From: Mesaphorura yosii
Taxonomy: Eukaryota > Arthropoda > Collembola > Poduromorpha > Tullbergiidae
DNA: 27,457 bases
Assembly: GCA_009869945.1 (NCBI GenBank)
Contig: WIXG01000672.1
Location: forward strand, 1 to 27,457
Direction of reading: 5' to 3'
Made by a program: the position numbers and the translations under genes. This document shows, in pieces, positions 1 to 10,400 of this stretch (position 1 is the stretch's first letter; each line of letters begins with the position of its first letter). The notes under the pieces are model-generated. The model had not been told where the DNA came from. It saw only the letters and a program-made list of their open reading frames with translations, and did no database searches.

Positions 1-222
1 AGAAACTTGGCTCGTGAGTACGTACTCATAAGATCCGAGATTGTTAATATGAATCGGGCTAATTTGAGTATGATCACGTGATCAGATCACGAAAATTTCT
101 ATTTGTTAATACCAGCCTAAGTATATCTGTTTGGTCACCTTGGCCTCCCCTTGTACTTTGTTCTCGTGACATTGAACCCTATGATGGAATTTTCCATCAG
201 TAGGGTATTTAAGCGCAGAGTT
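1..222. promoter_or_regulatory. Upstream region with palindromes and possible TATA box
   Basis: No gene is visible here. The stretch holds short palindromes: a TACGTA-centred one at about 15-27 (gagtacgtactc) and a CACGTG-centred one at about 74-85 (gatcacgtgatc). A TATA-like tatttaag lies near 207-214, just ahead of the small open frame that follows. The TACGTA core resembles the one in the minisatellite near 24942-25077. Promoter function is inference. Confidence 0.3.
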
Positions 223-792
223 ATGTCAAATAAATAATCCATTTCACCAAAATCCATCTCCATCTTCAACAATACCAAGACGGGAAATCACGCGTTTCTG
301 TTCTTCCAACGAAAAAACTCGTCCGGAAACTGGGCTCTCTACAACAAAGCCGACTTTTGCTTCGCCGGCCAACTCAGTATCAACTCATTCACATCCTCTT
401 CACAGCTTGCTGGATGCGTTGGTGGAGTTATCATCACGGTCACCGAAACGACTGACAACGTGGATCCGGTTCGTTCCTGGCTCCAAGGAGGAGACCAGCA
501 TGCATCTTTCACCTTTGTGCACGAGTATCGATCTGAAGAGATCGAAGCAAAGATCAAAGGGTTGAAGGCGAGCGAGGGCATGTTCAAGTACAGCGTTTCT
601 GGTGACCATTCCGTGACCAGGAGCGTCAACTCGAATCAAAACAACCAGAATTGTGCGACGTGGTACGCGTACGTGCTGAAGAATGACTTTGGAATCGATA
701 TTGGGCTGAATACTAAATTCATGGCTTTTGTGAGGAGCCCAACGTTCGTGGTGGGGCAAGGCCAGCGAGTGGCCGCAGCAGCGAACGCTTAA
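223..792 (+). pseudogene. Unrecognised small protein, frame broken by one early TAA
   Basis: An open frame runs from 238 to the TAA at 790-792 and encodes about 184 residues rich in Asn, Ser, Thr and aromatics. It looks like a compact beta-rich soluble protein, for example SISIFNNTKTGNHAFLFFQ near its start and NCATWYAYVL further on. I do not recognise the family. There is no in-frame ATG between the stop at 235-237 and an internal Met near 580. The nearest upstream ATG in this frame is at 223, separated from the open frame by that single TAA. Either the start lies in an upstream exon outside the window, or the gene is damaged by one stop. No signal peptide or membrane segment is seen. A polyadenylation signal aataaa lies at 943-948. 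Confidence 0.4.
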
Positions 793-942
793 GACGACGA
801 GCAGGAGCTTGAAGTCGCCTTATTCATGGAGCACCTTGGGTATACATCACATACCAGTTTATATTTACATCACTGTGTAAGAAACTTATGGGCCTAGGGT
901 TTGATTTCTGAATGCACTTGTTAAAGCTTTAATCTTGGATTA

Positions 943-948
943 AATAAA
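943..948 (+). terminator. Polyadenylation signal AATAAA
   Basis: An exact aataaa lies about 150 bases after the stop of the small plus-strand frame and just before the convergent minus-strand gene. Confidence 0.4.
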
Positions 949-973
949 TTTCATTCAATTACATTAGCCCAAT

Positions 974-3900
974 CTAGGCGAAGGTTTTAATGAAGATTAC
1001 AATAAAAATTCCGACTAGCACAGTAACACTGGATGCCCAGACGAGTTCATAACGTTGGTTAAGCGCCCGACCCTCCAATTTGTTTCCATCTTGATTTTCA
1101 TCGGCAGGGTCAGCAATCGATGAATTTGGGAGTGAGCGCAGCATTTTCCAGTAATTGATCGGCACGCCCACGCAGCTCAAGTGCAACAGACACCACGAGA
1201 TGCAATTGTGAATGAAAAAGCTGTACTCCCAGTCTTCTTGCTGTTCATTCCGCACATTTTCGACCAGCTGTCGCCCAGTCGCTGGGCCAATCTCGAACTG
1301 GATTCCCTCCACGTCCTTCAGATCCTCCTCTGCTTGTTGCAGGCTGGCGTAAGGCTTAAGGATTAGAATCCGAGTGTCGCCCGTCCACAGTTTGAGATCA
1401 GCACGAATCAGGAATCGCTGGTCGTGCACGACGCCTTCCAGGACGAGAAACGTGTGGCGGAACAGAACTCGCCTTAAAAGCAGGGCAAGCAGGATCCGGA
1501 ACTTGGATTTTTGGTGCCTGAGCCTTCTCCCGACGAGTGAAACCACCCACCTGGAGTTAGACGCAAAGAATTCAGGACTTTGGTGCTGATTTCGGTTTCT
1601 AAGGATGGACAGGAAGTGGCGGGGCTTTGACTCCTTTTCATCTGCTGGTAGGAGCCTGAACAAGGACGATTGCAAATAATACGCCTGGCCTGGAGGAGCT
1701 GGAGTCCCAAACGCGCCAAAGCTGTCGAGAATTCCACGGGACCAATCAGAGAGCCGAATACATTTGTCATAGTTTAGATTTTTCGCAATTAGTTCTGTCT
1801 GTTGTCGATTTAGGATCGATTTCAAAGTCCATTCTCCGTCAGTCGTGAACTGGAGGACGATGAGATTGGATGACGAGCCAGCGACGATCACGTCAACTAC
1901 ATTGCCGCTTTCTGTACCTTGCAGGCCGCTACGCCGACGCGGCTGGTATGCGTGCAGTGTGTGGACCGCGAACCACAGCGGAATTTGGCGGAGAAGCTTA
2001 AAACTACCTGCGTCCCTCAGCTGCAGGCTTCCTTCTCTGTCGCTGAGCAGGAGACAGCGCTGGTGCGATTTCGATCCCGGTTTGTTGATCACGCACATTG
2101 CCGAATACAGAAACGAATTACCCTCAATCTTGAACCACATCTTACTCTTCCAGCGGCTTTGGACTGGATTCACTTTCCAAACTTGTAAACTTCCAGACAT
2201 GGAGTAGAGCAATGGCTGGAGAAGGTCAGGATCAAAATACAGGGCGATCGACTTTGAATACTGCTTCTCTTTAAGTTCCGCTGCAGATAACAGGTCAAAA
2301 ACGTATGCCGGCTGGTTGGATGGAGCCCCCACCCTCCAAATTCGCACTGTGTTGATCATATTCTTGGTGATGACCCATTCCTGGTCCGATGAGATGTTAA
2401 TCCAGAGGTCGACATGCTCCCAGGGCTTGGTTGTTGCTGCACAAGCCACTTTGAGCTGACCGTACGCGTTTATCCTTGCCGAATAGTAAGATTCACCGGG
2501 GCAGTCATACGAAAGGAGTTGACTCGGCTTGAATTTTTGCTGCCAGTTGTCGTACGTCCAGAGCTGGACGGTGCCGTTCCACGACTCGGTGGCCATTTGG
2601 ACCCGTTTAGCTTTCATATTCAGATCGCACGAGTAAATGTAGTGTGCCACCCCTTCAACAAGCTTTTTACTGCCGAATCCCCAAATTTCTTCCGACAGAA
2701 CGACACGTTTGTGGAGATCTCCGCGGGGAATGTTGAGGAGCAGCACCACAAACTGTACGTGACCCTTTTCCACACAAGCGTCGAACCCGTTTCCACACCC
2801 GTTTCTAGTTTCATCATCAGTTCCAATTCCCGTCCTTTCTTCACTTCCACAATCAACTTCCACACCAGCAAATATAAAGTGCTGATCGTCAGGGGAAAAG
2901 TCCATTGCAAAATGCTCTCCGAGTAATCTGCGCGGCTTTGTGTACGAAGTTGCATTGCTCTGATGGCCGGATGTCTTCCAAAACTTTAGGAGATGCTTAC
3001 TCTCTGTTGCGTAGCCGATGCTGCCCTTTTCACTGCTTGGGTGGTCTGGATGCAAAGTGGCCACCCACTCCTGGCCATGCGATATGGCGACCCTCAAGAT
3101 TTTCCCGAACGGGTCTGGGCCATTGTCTTCCTGCTCGTGGCACTCATGAAGTGATTTGGGACTTGGGAGCGATAGCTTGTAAAATTGGATCGTGGGGCTG
3201 CGATTGCTGCTGGCTGCAATAATTGGCTTTGTAGGGTGGAAACAGAGTGAGGACACTCCCGCGAGCCGCCTGGAGAGCTTCTGGAGTAATTTCCCAAAGG
3301 GTACTGAAGTCCCGTCTTCAGCCTCGCGCACACCAGTGCTCCACACTAAAATGTTTCCAAAGTTATCGGAAGACGCGAGAAGCGTGGCTGGCGGGTTGAA
3401 CGCAACGCACTTCACAGAGACTCCAACTCGCATGAACGTGTCGTGCGAGAGGATCGCCGGTGCCTTCGGTGCTAGTGTAGAAGCTTCAGCCGTAGCACAT
3501 CGGACTTTACGATTTTCCTGATCCAGAGTCAGGTTGTGCAGGTGCACTTCCCGGCCAACTATAAAAGTCACAAGTCGCTCCTTCAGCGGGGCTGGCCGGT
3601 CGTCAAATACTAAAGCACTTGTGAACTGATTTAAAACAAGTACCCCGATCAGCTCAGCTTGGCCCTCGTCTTTAGCACTGTGGGACATTAGCTTATAGAT
3701 TCGAATCACTGATTTGCGAAAGAGGCCTAGAAAGCACGTGGAGTTCGTCCCATCACTTTCGTAAACGCAGTTTGATAGGACAACTGTCACATGGCGCCTG
3801 ACTTCAGATTTTGGGATCGGTTCGTCTCGCTCAAGTCGCATCTGACCACTCCGCCAATAAAACGCCTTGATCTTCCCGTTCAAGTACATGCAGATCCACT

Positions 3901-4813
3901 GGCAATTCACATCCACACACTCTTCATGTTCTTCCTCATTTTTGCCCTCAGCCCCAAACATCTGTTTCAGATTGAATTCGACGGGTAGTGGTCTCCCTTT
4001 TACTGCCTTCATATCGTAGAGTCGGACAAAGCAGCTCGTGTCCTCGATATCTGGATGGTTGCAAAACCAAACTGCTACAAACAGCTTGCCAGTGCACGGA
4101 ATTATTCTAAACTTTGTGGGGTACAGCGCTGAGTGTCGAAAATCACCGGCTTTCGTCCGCTTCACTTGAAACTGAAATGGGCGCAGGTGGTTTCCAGTGT
4201 TAAAGTTCCAGCAGTGTACCCACGAAGTCTTTTCTGGGTAATAATGCGGGTGGTTATTCTTTTTGACTGACTCAATACAGAGGGACGTGAGAATTGGGTT
4301 TCCAGGTGTGTCGATCCATGCTGTGAGTCCGGTGGGCGCTTCGCCGGGAAGGCACGTGACTCGAAGTTCTTCCCCAAATTCAGTCAAGAAGAGGTTCGTA
4401 CCTTTAAAGTTAGCGTTGACCAGCCACGAATTGGAGAAATTCACCGCACTCAAATCCGCACCACGAAAATCCGTTCCGCCACACATGGAATTTGTAAGGT
4501 TTGCACCCGAAATGTCTACGTTTCGGAGGTCGTGACGGGAAAAGTTAAAATTTGCACGGTTCAGCACTGTGATGGCATTTGCGGCGGCTGGCTTGCGGTC
4601 TTGATCAAAACGGGACGACTTGACCAGGTCGAGGAGGGCGGTTTGCAGGCAGGAGTCTGAGGTGCACCTTTGGGAGAGTGTCTGAAGGAGGCTCTCGGAT
4701 GGGTTGAGTTGAGCAAGGTCAGGGTACTCCTGTAGCAGGCGGTCAACTGGATCGGCCCTGACACATGCTACCGTGGCGGAGCTTCCTGGTGTGCTTGAAG
4801 GCTCTGGCTCCAT
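974..4813 (-). CDS. Pentapeptide-repeat / WD40 tail-anchored protein (STAND-like C-terminal architecture)
   Basis: One intronless frame of 1279 aa. Residues 83-142 are pentapeptide repeats of A(D/N)LxX type (e.g. SGANLTNS, FRGADLSAVNF). They are preceded by a helical stretch and ANAITVLNRANFNFS, and followed by a phenylalanine-glycine-glutamate turn (FGEEL). In bacterial STAND proteins this order follows a NACHT ATPase, but no P-loop or NACHT is present here. About 200-1010 is a degenerate WD40 propeller; the clearest blade is 461-493 (SVKCVAFNPPATLLASSDN, ending LVW), with others near 516-546 and ending VQLWTY, VRIWRV and LQVWKV. About 1100-1210 is a separate domain with H1120 and an HNC motif (C1204). 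Residues 1257-1276 form one hydrophobic segment, so the protein is probably tail-anchored with its bulk cytosolic. The Met at 4813 fits the domain order. Role unknown; a scaffold or sensor is plausible. Confidence 0.75.
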   Translation of the reverse strand: MEPEPSSTPGSSATVACVRADPVDRLLQEYPDLAQLNPSESLLQTLSQRCTSDSCLQTALLDLVKSSRFDQDRKPAAANAITVLNRANFNFSRHDLRNVDISGANLTNSMCGGTDFRGADLSAVNFSNSWLVNANFKGTNLFLTEFGEELRVTCLPGEAPTGLTAWIDTPGNPILTSLCIESVKKNNHPHYYPEKTSWVHCWNFNTGNHLRPFQFQVKRTKAGDFRHSALYPTKFRIIPCTGKLFVAVWFCNHPDIEDTSCFVRLYDMKAVKGRPLPVEFNLKQMFGAEGKNEEEHEECVDVNCQWICMYLNGKIKAFYWRSGQMRLERDEPIPKSEVRRHVTVVLSNCVYESDGTNSTCFLGLFRKSVIRIYKLMSHSAKDEGQAELIGVLVLNQFTSALVFDDRPAPLKERLVTFIVGREVHLHNLTLDQENRKVRCATAEASTLAPKAPAILSHDTFMRVGVSVKCVAFNPPATLLASSDNFGNILVWSTGVREAEDGTSVPFGKLLQKLSRRLAGVSSLCFHPTKPIIAASSNRSPTIQFYKLSLPSPKSLHECHEQEDNGPDPFGKILRVAISHGQEWVATLHPDHPSSEKGSIGYATESKHLLKFWKTSGHQSNATSYTKPRRLLGEHFAMDFSPDDQHFIFAGVEVDCGSEERTGIGTDDETRNGCGNGFDACVEKGHVQFVVLLLNIPRGDLHKRVVLSEEIWGFGSKKLVEGVAHYIYSCDLNMKAKRVQMATESWNGTVQLWTYDNWQQKFKPSQLLSYDCPGESYYSARINAYGQLKVACAATTKPWEHVDLWINISSDQEWVITKNMINTVRIWRVGAPSNQPAYVFDLLSAAELKEKQYSKSIALYFDPDLLQPLLYSMSGSLQVWKVNPVQSRWKSKMWFKIEGNSFLYSAMCVINKPGSKSHQRCLLLSDREGSLQLRDAGSFKLLRQIPLWFAVHTLHAYQPRRRSGLQGTESGNVVDVIVAGSSSNLIVLQFTTDGEWTLKSILNRQQTELIAKNLNYDKCIRLSDWSRGILDSFGAFGTPAPPGQAYYLQSSLFRLLPADEKESKPRHFLSILRNRNQHQSPEFFASNSRWVVSLVGRRLRHQKSKFRILLALLLRRVLFRHTFLVLEGVVHDQRFLIRADLKLWTGDTRILILKPYASLQQAEEDLKDVEGIQFEIGPATGRQLVENVRNEQQEDWEYSFFIHNCISWCLLHLSCVGVPINYWKMLRSLPNSSIADPADENQDGNKLEGRALNQRYELVWASSVTVLVGIFIVIFIKTFA

Positions 4814-5328
4814 GTTGCAGGCCGTGAGTCAAATACAAAGCCGGCTAATGCGTGAGTATTTGGCGGTTGACTTGAACCATCCGCTTCAAAGTGCGAAAGA
4901 ATGCAGAAACTGTTGTGCAAGTCAAGTCGAGTCGTATCAGACTGAATGTTGTTTTTATTTGACACGATTAATTTATGGTTATTGCTACTTACAGAGAGGT
5001 ACATTGCCAAAAAACCTATTAGTGCTCATAACTGACTCGTACGTGATGTTTGCATGCAAACGCCTCTGCAGATCTGAGATCTTTTTCTGCTCACTCGGCT
5101 CACTGGTCCACTCCACGAGTACAAGGTCGACAGCTTATAAACGTTGTGTTGTGTAGCCGCTCCATGCTGCATAGCATATCTGCAACATTGAGATTCATGA
5201 TTTAGATTCAACTGCGTTGATGATTTTGCACATCGGACATGGAAAAATGTGCAAATTCTTATCGTGCATATGAAGACGTGAAATTCAAGCGCTCGGCTCT
5301 GTCCAATGAAATGAAATGCTACAGAATT
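4814..5328. other. Intergenic stretch, no gene seen
   Basis: This 515-bp AT-rich stretch lies upstream of the pentapeptide-WD40 gene and downstream of the MACPF gene, both on the minus strand. Short open frames occur on both strands but none has recognisable protein character or splice context. The part near 4814 is the presumed promoter of the pentapeptide-WD40 gene. Confidence 0.5.
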
Positions 5329-6927
5329 TTAAAACACTTGATTCGAAAAATGGAAATTTTTGGAGTAAACGTTAACAATTTTTTCGTAAGGACACAGCCA
5401 CCCTTCCTGCACCAGCCGATCCTGCAGCACTCCAGGATCCACGCTCGGCACTTGACTCTGCAGCCGATCCAGCCAAACGGGTACACGTCGGCGTTCTTCA
5501 ATCCACCGTCGGATGCAAGCTTGGTGGATCTCCTCCAGTTTGTATGACCGGACTCCCTCCGGATCCAGCAGCTGAATTTCATGCAGATACGCCGTCGATG
5601 GCAATTGCGGGACTGTCACAGTCAAAGGAGGGCCAGTCGCAGGTCCAGTGAGTGCAGGAGTGCAGATTGACTTGATAAACTTAGTAACCTCCGCCGTCGT
5701 TGTCCCCATCGCCCCCTGGGTCCTCCCTACCCCCTGGTAGGACCAAACAACCAACACCTGGATTATACCGCCATGTTGCTCCTTTGTAATCAAATGTGTG
5801 CCCCATCGGCGGGTAAAGTCCGGTGTCCTGATTCTTAAAAATTTCGCGTCGCTTATGAATGCTGCGCTTCCAGCGAGAACAGCACCACCCTCCCGCACCG
5901 TCAACTCCATCAATGGAATATGGAAGGTGTACCAGGAAAACTGCCGTTTTTGGTGGTCCTCCGAATGCAGGTGGGCCTCAAATACGGGTCGGCTGACTCT
6001 GAGGCCACTTGGGATTTGCACAATTTGGTTGTCCAGCCGAATCGCTGTGGTCGTGGTCGTCAAGTCTAGAAGTGCCGGATCGAGATTAATCACTCTCTGC
6101 GGATCTGCGCTGTCGAAACCGCGCCCAATTTGGACAAATTCGATCTTGGTTCCAACCTGCGTGGTGCTGATCAAAGCCGCCGCCTGCAGAAACGTGATGG
6201 ACTTGGTAAGCTCTTCGCCGACGATCTCTACATTCACCGGTACTTGTTCAAAGTAATAATCCGCTCCGGAAAGAGACGAAGGCAGCACCATCCGGCCGAA
6301 AAGTCTATTCACTTCTTCAGTAATCAGCTGATTTGATTCGGAGCCTTGATTTGCAAATATAATTGGCACAGGCGTGGCCAGTCCAAGATCTGATCGGAAT
6401 CCATTCATAATTGATTCTCGGATGAATTCTAACGCCGGGGTCGAAATTGATGCGTTCATATCCGCCAAGATTACCAGTACATTGCCTTCACTTGCAATTC
6501 TGTGTGATTTTAGTATCTGCAGACTTTGGCGGAACGTCGATGCAGGACCAACCATGCGGATCTCAGCCGCTGGGTAGAAATACAGAACCACTGGAGGCTG
6601 GAGGCTGTACTGCTTGATCCGTTGATTAATTGAGTTCAGAAATGCTTGTGCTTCTGCGTGATTTATGACTTCTTGGTGGTCGTCACCACAGAGAAATCCA
6701 GGCAAGTCGATTATGCGCAGGTTCAGGTGCTTATTCACAAATTCGCGTCGACATCTGAAACGGCCCGCACTTTCACTTGTATTTGCATATGGAATACCTG
6801 TGATGAGAGAATTCAGTGTTCCACTGATTCCACAAGAGGATACGCCACAAAAGATAAGGCAGGCACTGCCAGAACTGTGATTGTTGCTTTTGAAAAACGT
6901 AAATGTGTCGGCCATCTCCATGATCAT
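5329..6927 (-). CDS. GTPase-like / MACPF protein with degenerate P-loop
   Basis: An intronless frame of 532 aa. Residues 28-37 align with a G1/P-loop of AIG1/septin-like GTPases, but the lysine position is isoleucine (GVSSCGISGT, I34). A G3-like DLPG stands at 74-77 after a short switch region. Nucleotide binding is therefore doubtful and hydrolysis unlikely. The C-terminal half carries the MACPF signature: WGTHLITKEQHGG at 375-387 fits Y-G-T-H-(F/Y)-x6-G-G with W and L substitutions. MACPF proteins oligomerise into membrane pores (perforin and complement family). No signal peptide is evident, so the protein is probably cytosolic. It lies head to head with a second GTPase-MACPF gene across 536 bp, suggesting shared regulation. 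No Hint domain follows. The Met at 6927 is the first in frame; nearby Mets (residues 3 and 5) are alternatives. Confidence 0.7.
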   Translation of the reverse strand: MIMEMADTFTFFKSNNHSSGSACLIFCGVSSCGISGTLNSLITGIPYANTSESAGRFRCRREFVNKHLNLRIIDLPGFLCGDDHQEVINHAEAQAFLNSINQRIKQYSLQPPVVLYFYPAAEIRMVGPASTFRQSLQILKSHRIASEGNVLVILADMNASISTPALEFIRESIMNGFRSDLGLATPVPIIFANQGSESNQLITEEVNRLFGRMVLPSSLSGADYYFEQVPVNVEIVGEELTKSITFLQAAALISTTQVGTKIEFVQIGRGFDSADPQRVINLDPALLDLTTTTTAIRLDNQIVQIPSGLRVSRPVFEAHLHSEDHQKRQFSWYTFHIPLMELTVREGGAVLAGSAAFISDAKFLRIRTPDFTRRWGTHLITKEQHGGIIQVLVVWSYQGVGRTQGAMGTTTAEVTKFIKSICTPALTGPATGPPLTVTVPQLPSTAYLHEIQLLDPEGVRSYKLEEIHQACIRRWIEERRRVPVWLDRLQSQVPSVDPGVLQDRLVQEGWLCPYEKIVNVYSKNFHFSNQVF

Positions 6928-7463
6928 GCAGTCAAACTGCCAATGTCCAGGCCCCCTCCGCCTAAACTGATGATGAACGTAAATCTGATGCCCTTAGCCT
7001 TTGGAACAGAAGAAGATGGCACAACACAAATTACACTAAACTGGTTCAGTAATCGAGGCACTCTGGACAGCATGAACTAGTCCCTGCTTGTGAGTGTGAA
7101 GAGTCGATCTGTCAGCAAATCTTCAAAGCCGAGCATAGCTTGAGTTGAAGGCTGAGCTCATCTGGCTATTTTAGTCTTGGCCAGCTTTATCATTACAGCT
7201 TTACATTACATTGCAAAACGCAGTGGTTAAAGTGGCTGATCTGCTAGACTGCCTCAAGTACGAGTGAAGAAAGCATGGCAAAACTCTCAGTTGCAAATAT
7301 TTCACACACGCGCAAGCTTTTGCCTTGGCTCTCAATACATCCTAACAGGCATCATTTTCTGTCTAGACCGAGCGGGGCGCGGTTGATCCTTGTCCTTCTT
7401 TCTCAGTTTAACTTTTGTACGCAAACGCTAAACAAGAACTGCTTTCTTAGACGAGTTTAGAGC
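6928..7463. promoter_or_regulatory. Divergent promoter region between two GTPase-MACPF genes
   Basis: These 536 bases separate two head-to-head genes with the same domain order. No open frame in it looks like a gene and I find no convincing TATA box. It must contain both 5' UTRs and both core promoters unless one gene has a distant start. A bidirectional promoter is inference from layout. Confidence 0.45.
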
Positions 7464-10400
7464 ATGGATTCATTCTGTAACAGTTTAATTGGCCACAATA
7501 TGAGGTCGGACTCGGTAAGTCGCCTGTCCATTCACATCAGCATTTAATCAACGGCTAACCCTGATTCTAACTCGAATTGCTCTTCTAGGACGTAAATCTA
7601 CCGTCGACGACCTCCGAGTTCATCAGCGTGATGAAGGATGGAATCCGTCGCGAAGTCCTGAGTGCAATGTTGGGTACAGGTAAGTGTTGAGCTGTTCTGC
7701 AGTCATTTAGCAAACTGCACTCCATCAGACACTGCTCCGGTTTACAGCGGTTTCGACAGTCTTGTGGTCTGTAACCCTTGGGGCCTTTGGTTCATCTCCG
7801 GTTGGGGCCTTTGGTTCATCTCCGGTTGGGGCCTCTGGTTTATCTCTGGTTGGGGCCTTTGGTTCATCTCCGGTTGGGGCCTCTGGTTTATCTCCGGTTG
7901 GGGCCAAGTTACTCGACTACACGGATATGCCAGCGTCCAAGCAGCAGCTCCTAAAATATACCGGATCTGCACTGCTGCATGGACGTCCGCTCAACTCGTT
8001 AATGGTCATCTTGGCCGGACAAACTGGGAGAGGTAATTACACAGAGACCAAGTTTCTAAGTCTGTTTTATCAGTCTAGTCTAATCTGACTGATAACTGCT
8101 GATTGCTAATTGCAGGAAAGTCGACAACAATCCAGAGGTTCTTCGACGATTCAATCTACAACTCTGATGTTGACCGCACGATGAATATTTCCGTATACGA
8201 GAAGCAGCTGCGTGTAACAAGTGAGTGGCCAGTTCTCGTCGGGCGCATTAAATTCATTGATTTTCCTGGCTCGCTGGACGAGGAGCCCGACAGGGCCGTT
8301 GAGAACTTTGCAAGGCTGAGGAATTTCAGGAAAAATCGTCCGGAGCTGGCCGAGCGATCAAAAGGTATGGTTATTGTTAATTTATCCAGAGAATATTCTT
8401 GCGAGTACATGGGAGACTGACTTTATATTTCAGACGCAGCAAATCCTGAGCTCGTGAAATTAAAGGTCGAAGTGAGAAAAATCGTGTATCCGAATTTGGT
8501 CTTGCTCGTGGCTTCTGCGAACGATCGTGACATCACACAACCCAACTCTGACTTTCGTAAATCTGCAGCTTACCTCAAGGCGTCGGACACCGTGGACACG
8601 AAGCAAGTCAATCTGATTGTTGTCATCACGCATGCTCTGGACATACCTTCTGACCGTTTTCAAATGAGATGCGATGCAATCACGCAAGATGTTCAGTCTG
8701 TTGTTCAATACACGTTTGGTATTCCAAAAGTCCAAGCAGTCTTCGTCGAAAACAAGTTTGAGGGACGCGGAGAAATGGATGGCGATTTCTTGAAACTGCC
8801 GAATGGCGAGCGGAATTACGAAAACCTTAAGAGTTCCATGGAGGAGCTCTTTAGGAGGACACACGACAACATTGCGATGCAGTTCACGTCGCATTACTTT
8901 CAGCTCAATGCTCCAGAGAAGCGTATCCGCCCAGACCACCACAGCACCAACATTGATGCGTACAGCTGCACACTAACGGCCGAGCAGAAGGACGAAGCGC
9001 GAAACATGCTGAAGGATTTGGGCTTGTACACGGGCCGCGATCCAACGCAAATGCCAGTCAGATTCAACTACTTGGGGCGAGGCTACTGCCCAAAGTTCGA
9101 ACGAACAAAGCAAATCAACATGTTTAGCAACTGCGAGTATAAAGTGTGTCGTGCTCTCGGCCAACCGCTTAGAATTCCGTCCAACGTCATGATTGCCAAA
9201 ATGTCGGAGCTGAAGAGCGAACGACTGAGCTTAAACACGAAGAAAGAGTACGAGGACCACCGCCAATCTAAGCTGGGCATTTCTGGCAATTTCCACCTGA
9301 TTGTGGGCAACATTGGTGGGAATTGGAATGATGACATGGAGAACGGAGACTCCCAAGAGATTGTAAAGTTCTCGTACTCGTTTTGCTTTGCGAACGCTGA
9401 GTTGGAGCGTGCAGAAGACAATCTGGGTAAGAGCTTTCTATTTCTGGTCTGGTATTTGACTACTTTGACCAGACTCCAAAATCCAGCGTCTGAATGCCGG
9501 CTTGACTCGAATTCCAGATGAAACATTGACAGACGCGCTGGATGCCCTGCCCAACAAATTCGAAGCTGGAAGCAGGAACAGGTTCGATATGTTTTTTGAC
9601 GGCCACGGAACTCATCTTATACGCGAAGTGAATTTTGGGGGCTCCATACACATCGAGGCTCACCTTGAGCAGTCGGCTCTCCTAAGAGGAAGTAAAATCG
9701 CCATCGCAGCTGGTCTGGAAGGTGAATTCAAGAAAAAGTTTCTGAGGGTCATGAGCGAGGGAAGTTGGAGTTGGGGCACAGAAAATAGCTCAGGGATTGA
9801 GTTTTCAAGCGTGAAATTCGTTGGCGGACGACCACTTCCAGACGTCACGACAGTTGAAGAACTGACTCCGCGGAAACTGAAAAAATGGTTGGAGAGTGTG
9901 AAGGAAATGGAAGGGGGTCTCATTACCGAACTTCCAGACACGATGGAGCTGAAGGCTTACTATCTGATGGCGAGCACCGACGAAAAGAAACAGGCGCTGA
10001 AGGAGGCGACGATTGATTATTTGAGCCGGGTCGTCCAAGGATCGGAGAGGAGCTCCGAATCCGAGAACACACGGGAAGCACTGGCAGCCAAGCATGCCCA
10101 GATTGCTAGAGAAAATGCTGAAGCTGCGGCGAAACACGGGGAGTGCTGCTTTGCAGGCTCAACTATTGTGAAGACCCTGAATCGTGGACCTACTCCAATC
10201 GCAGATTTGATCCCTGGTGACGTGATTGATTCCGGAACGAGTGCAACGTCGTTTCTGACGTATCTGCATTATGACCCGGATGCCTGTGTGCAGTTCTGCG
10301 TCATCGAACTGGAGAATGGTGTCATACTGGAGCTGACTGGTGAACATCTGCTTTTCCTGGCTGGTGATGGCGATACAACTACGGATCTTACCTCTGTGGC

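Noticed and set aside
5798..6256. Plus-strand 152-aa frame inside the MACPF gene
   Set aside because: A shadow of the minus-strand coding sequence with no recognisable domain.
7742..7972. Antisense proline-rich protein (EMNQRPQP repeats) over the 24-bp array
   Set aside because: Any 24-bp repeat keeps all six frames periodic; the plus-strand frame fits a spliced gene with a P-loop, the minus strand has no supporting exons.
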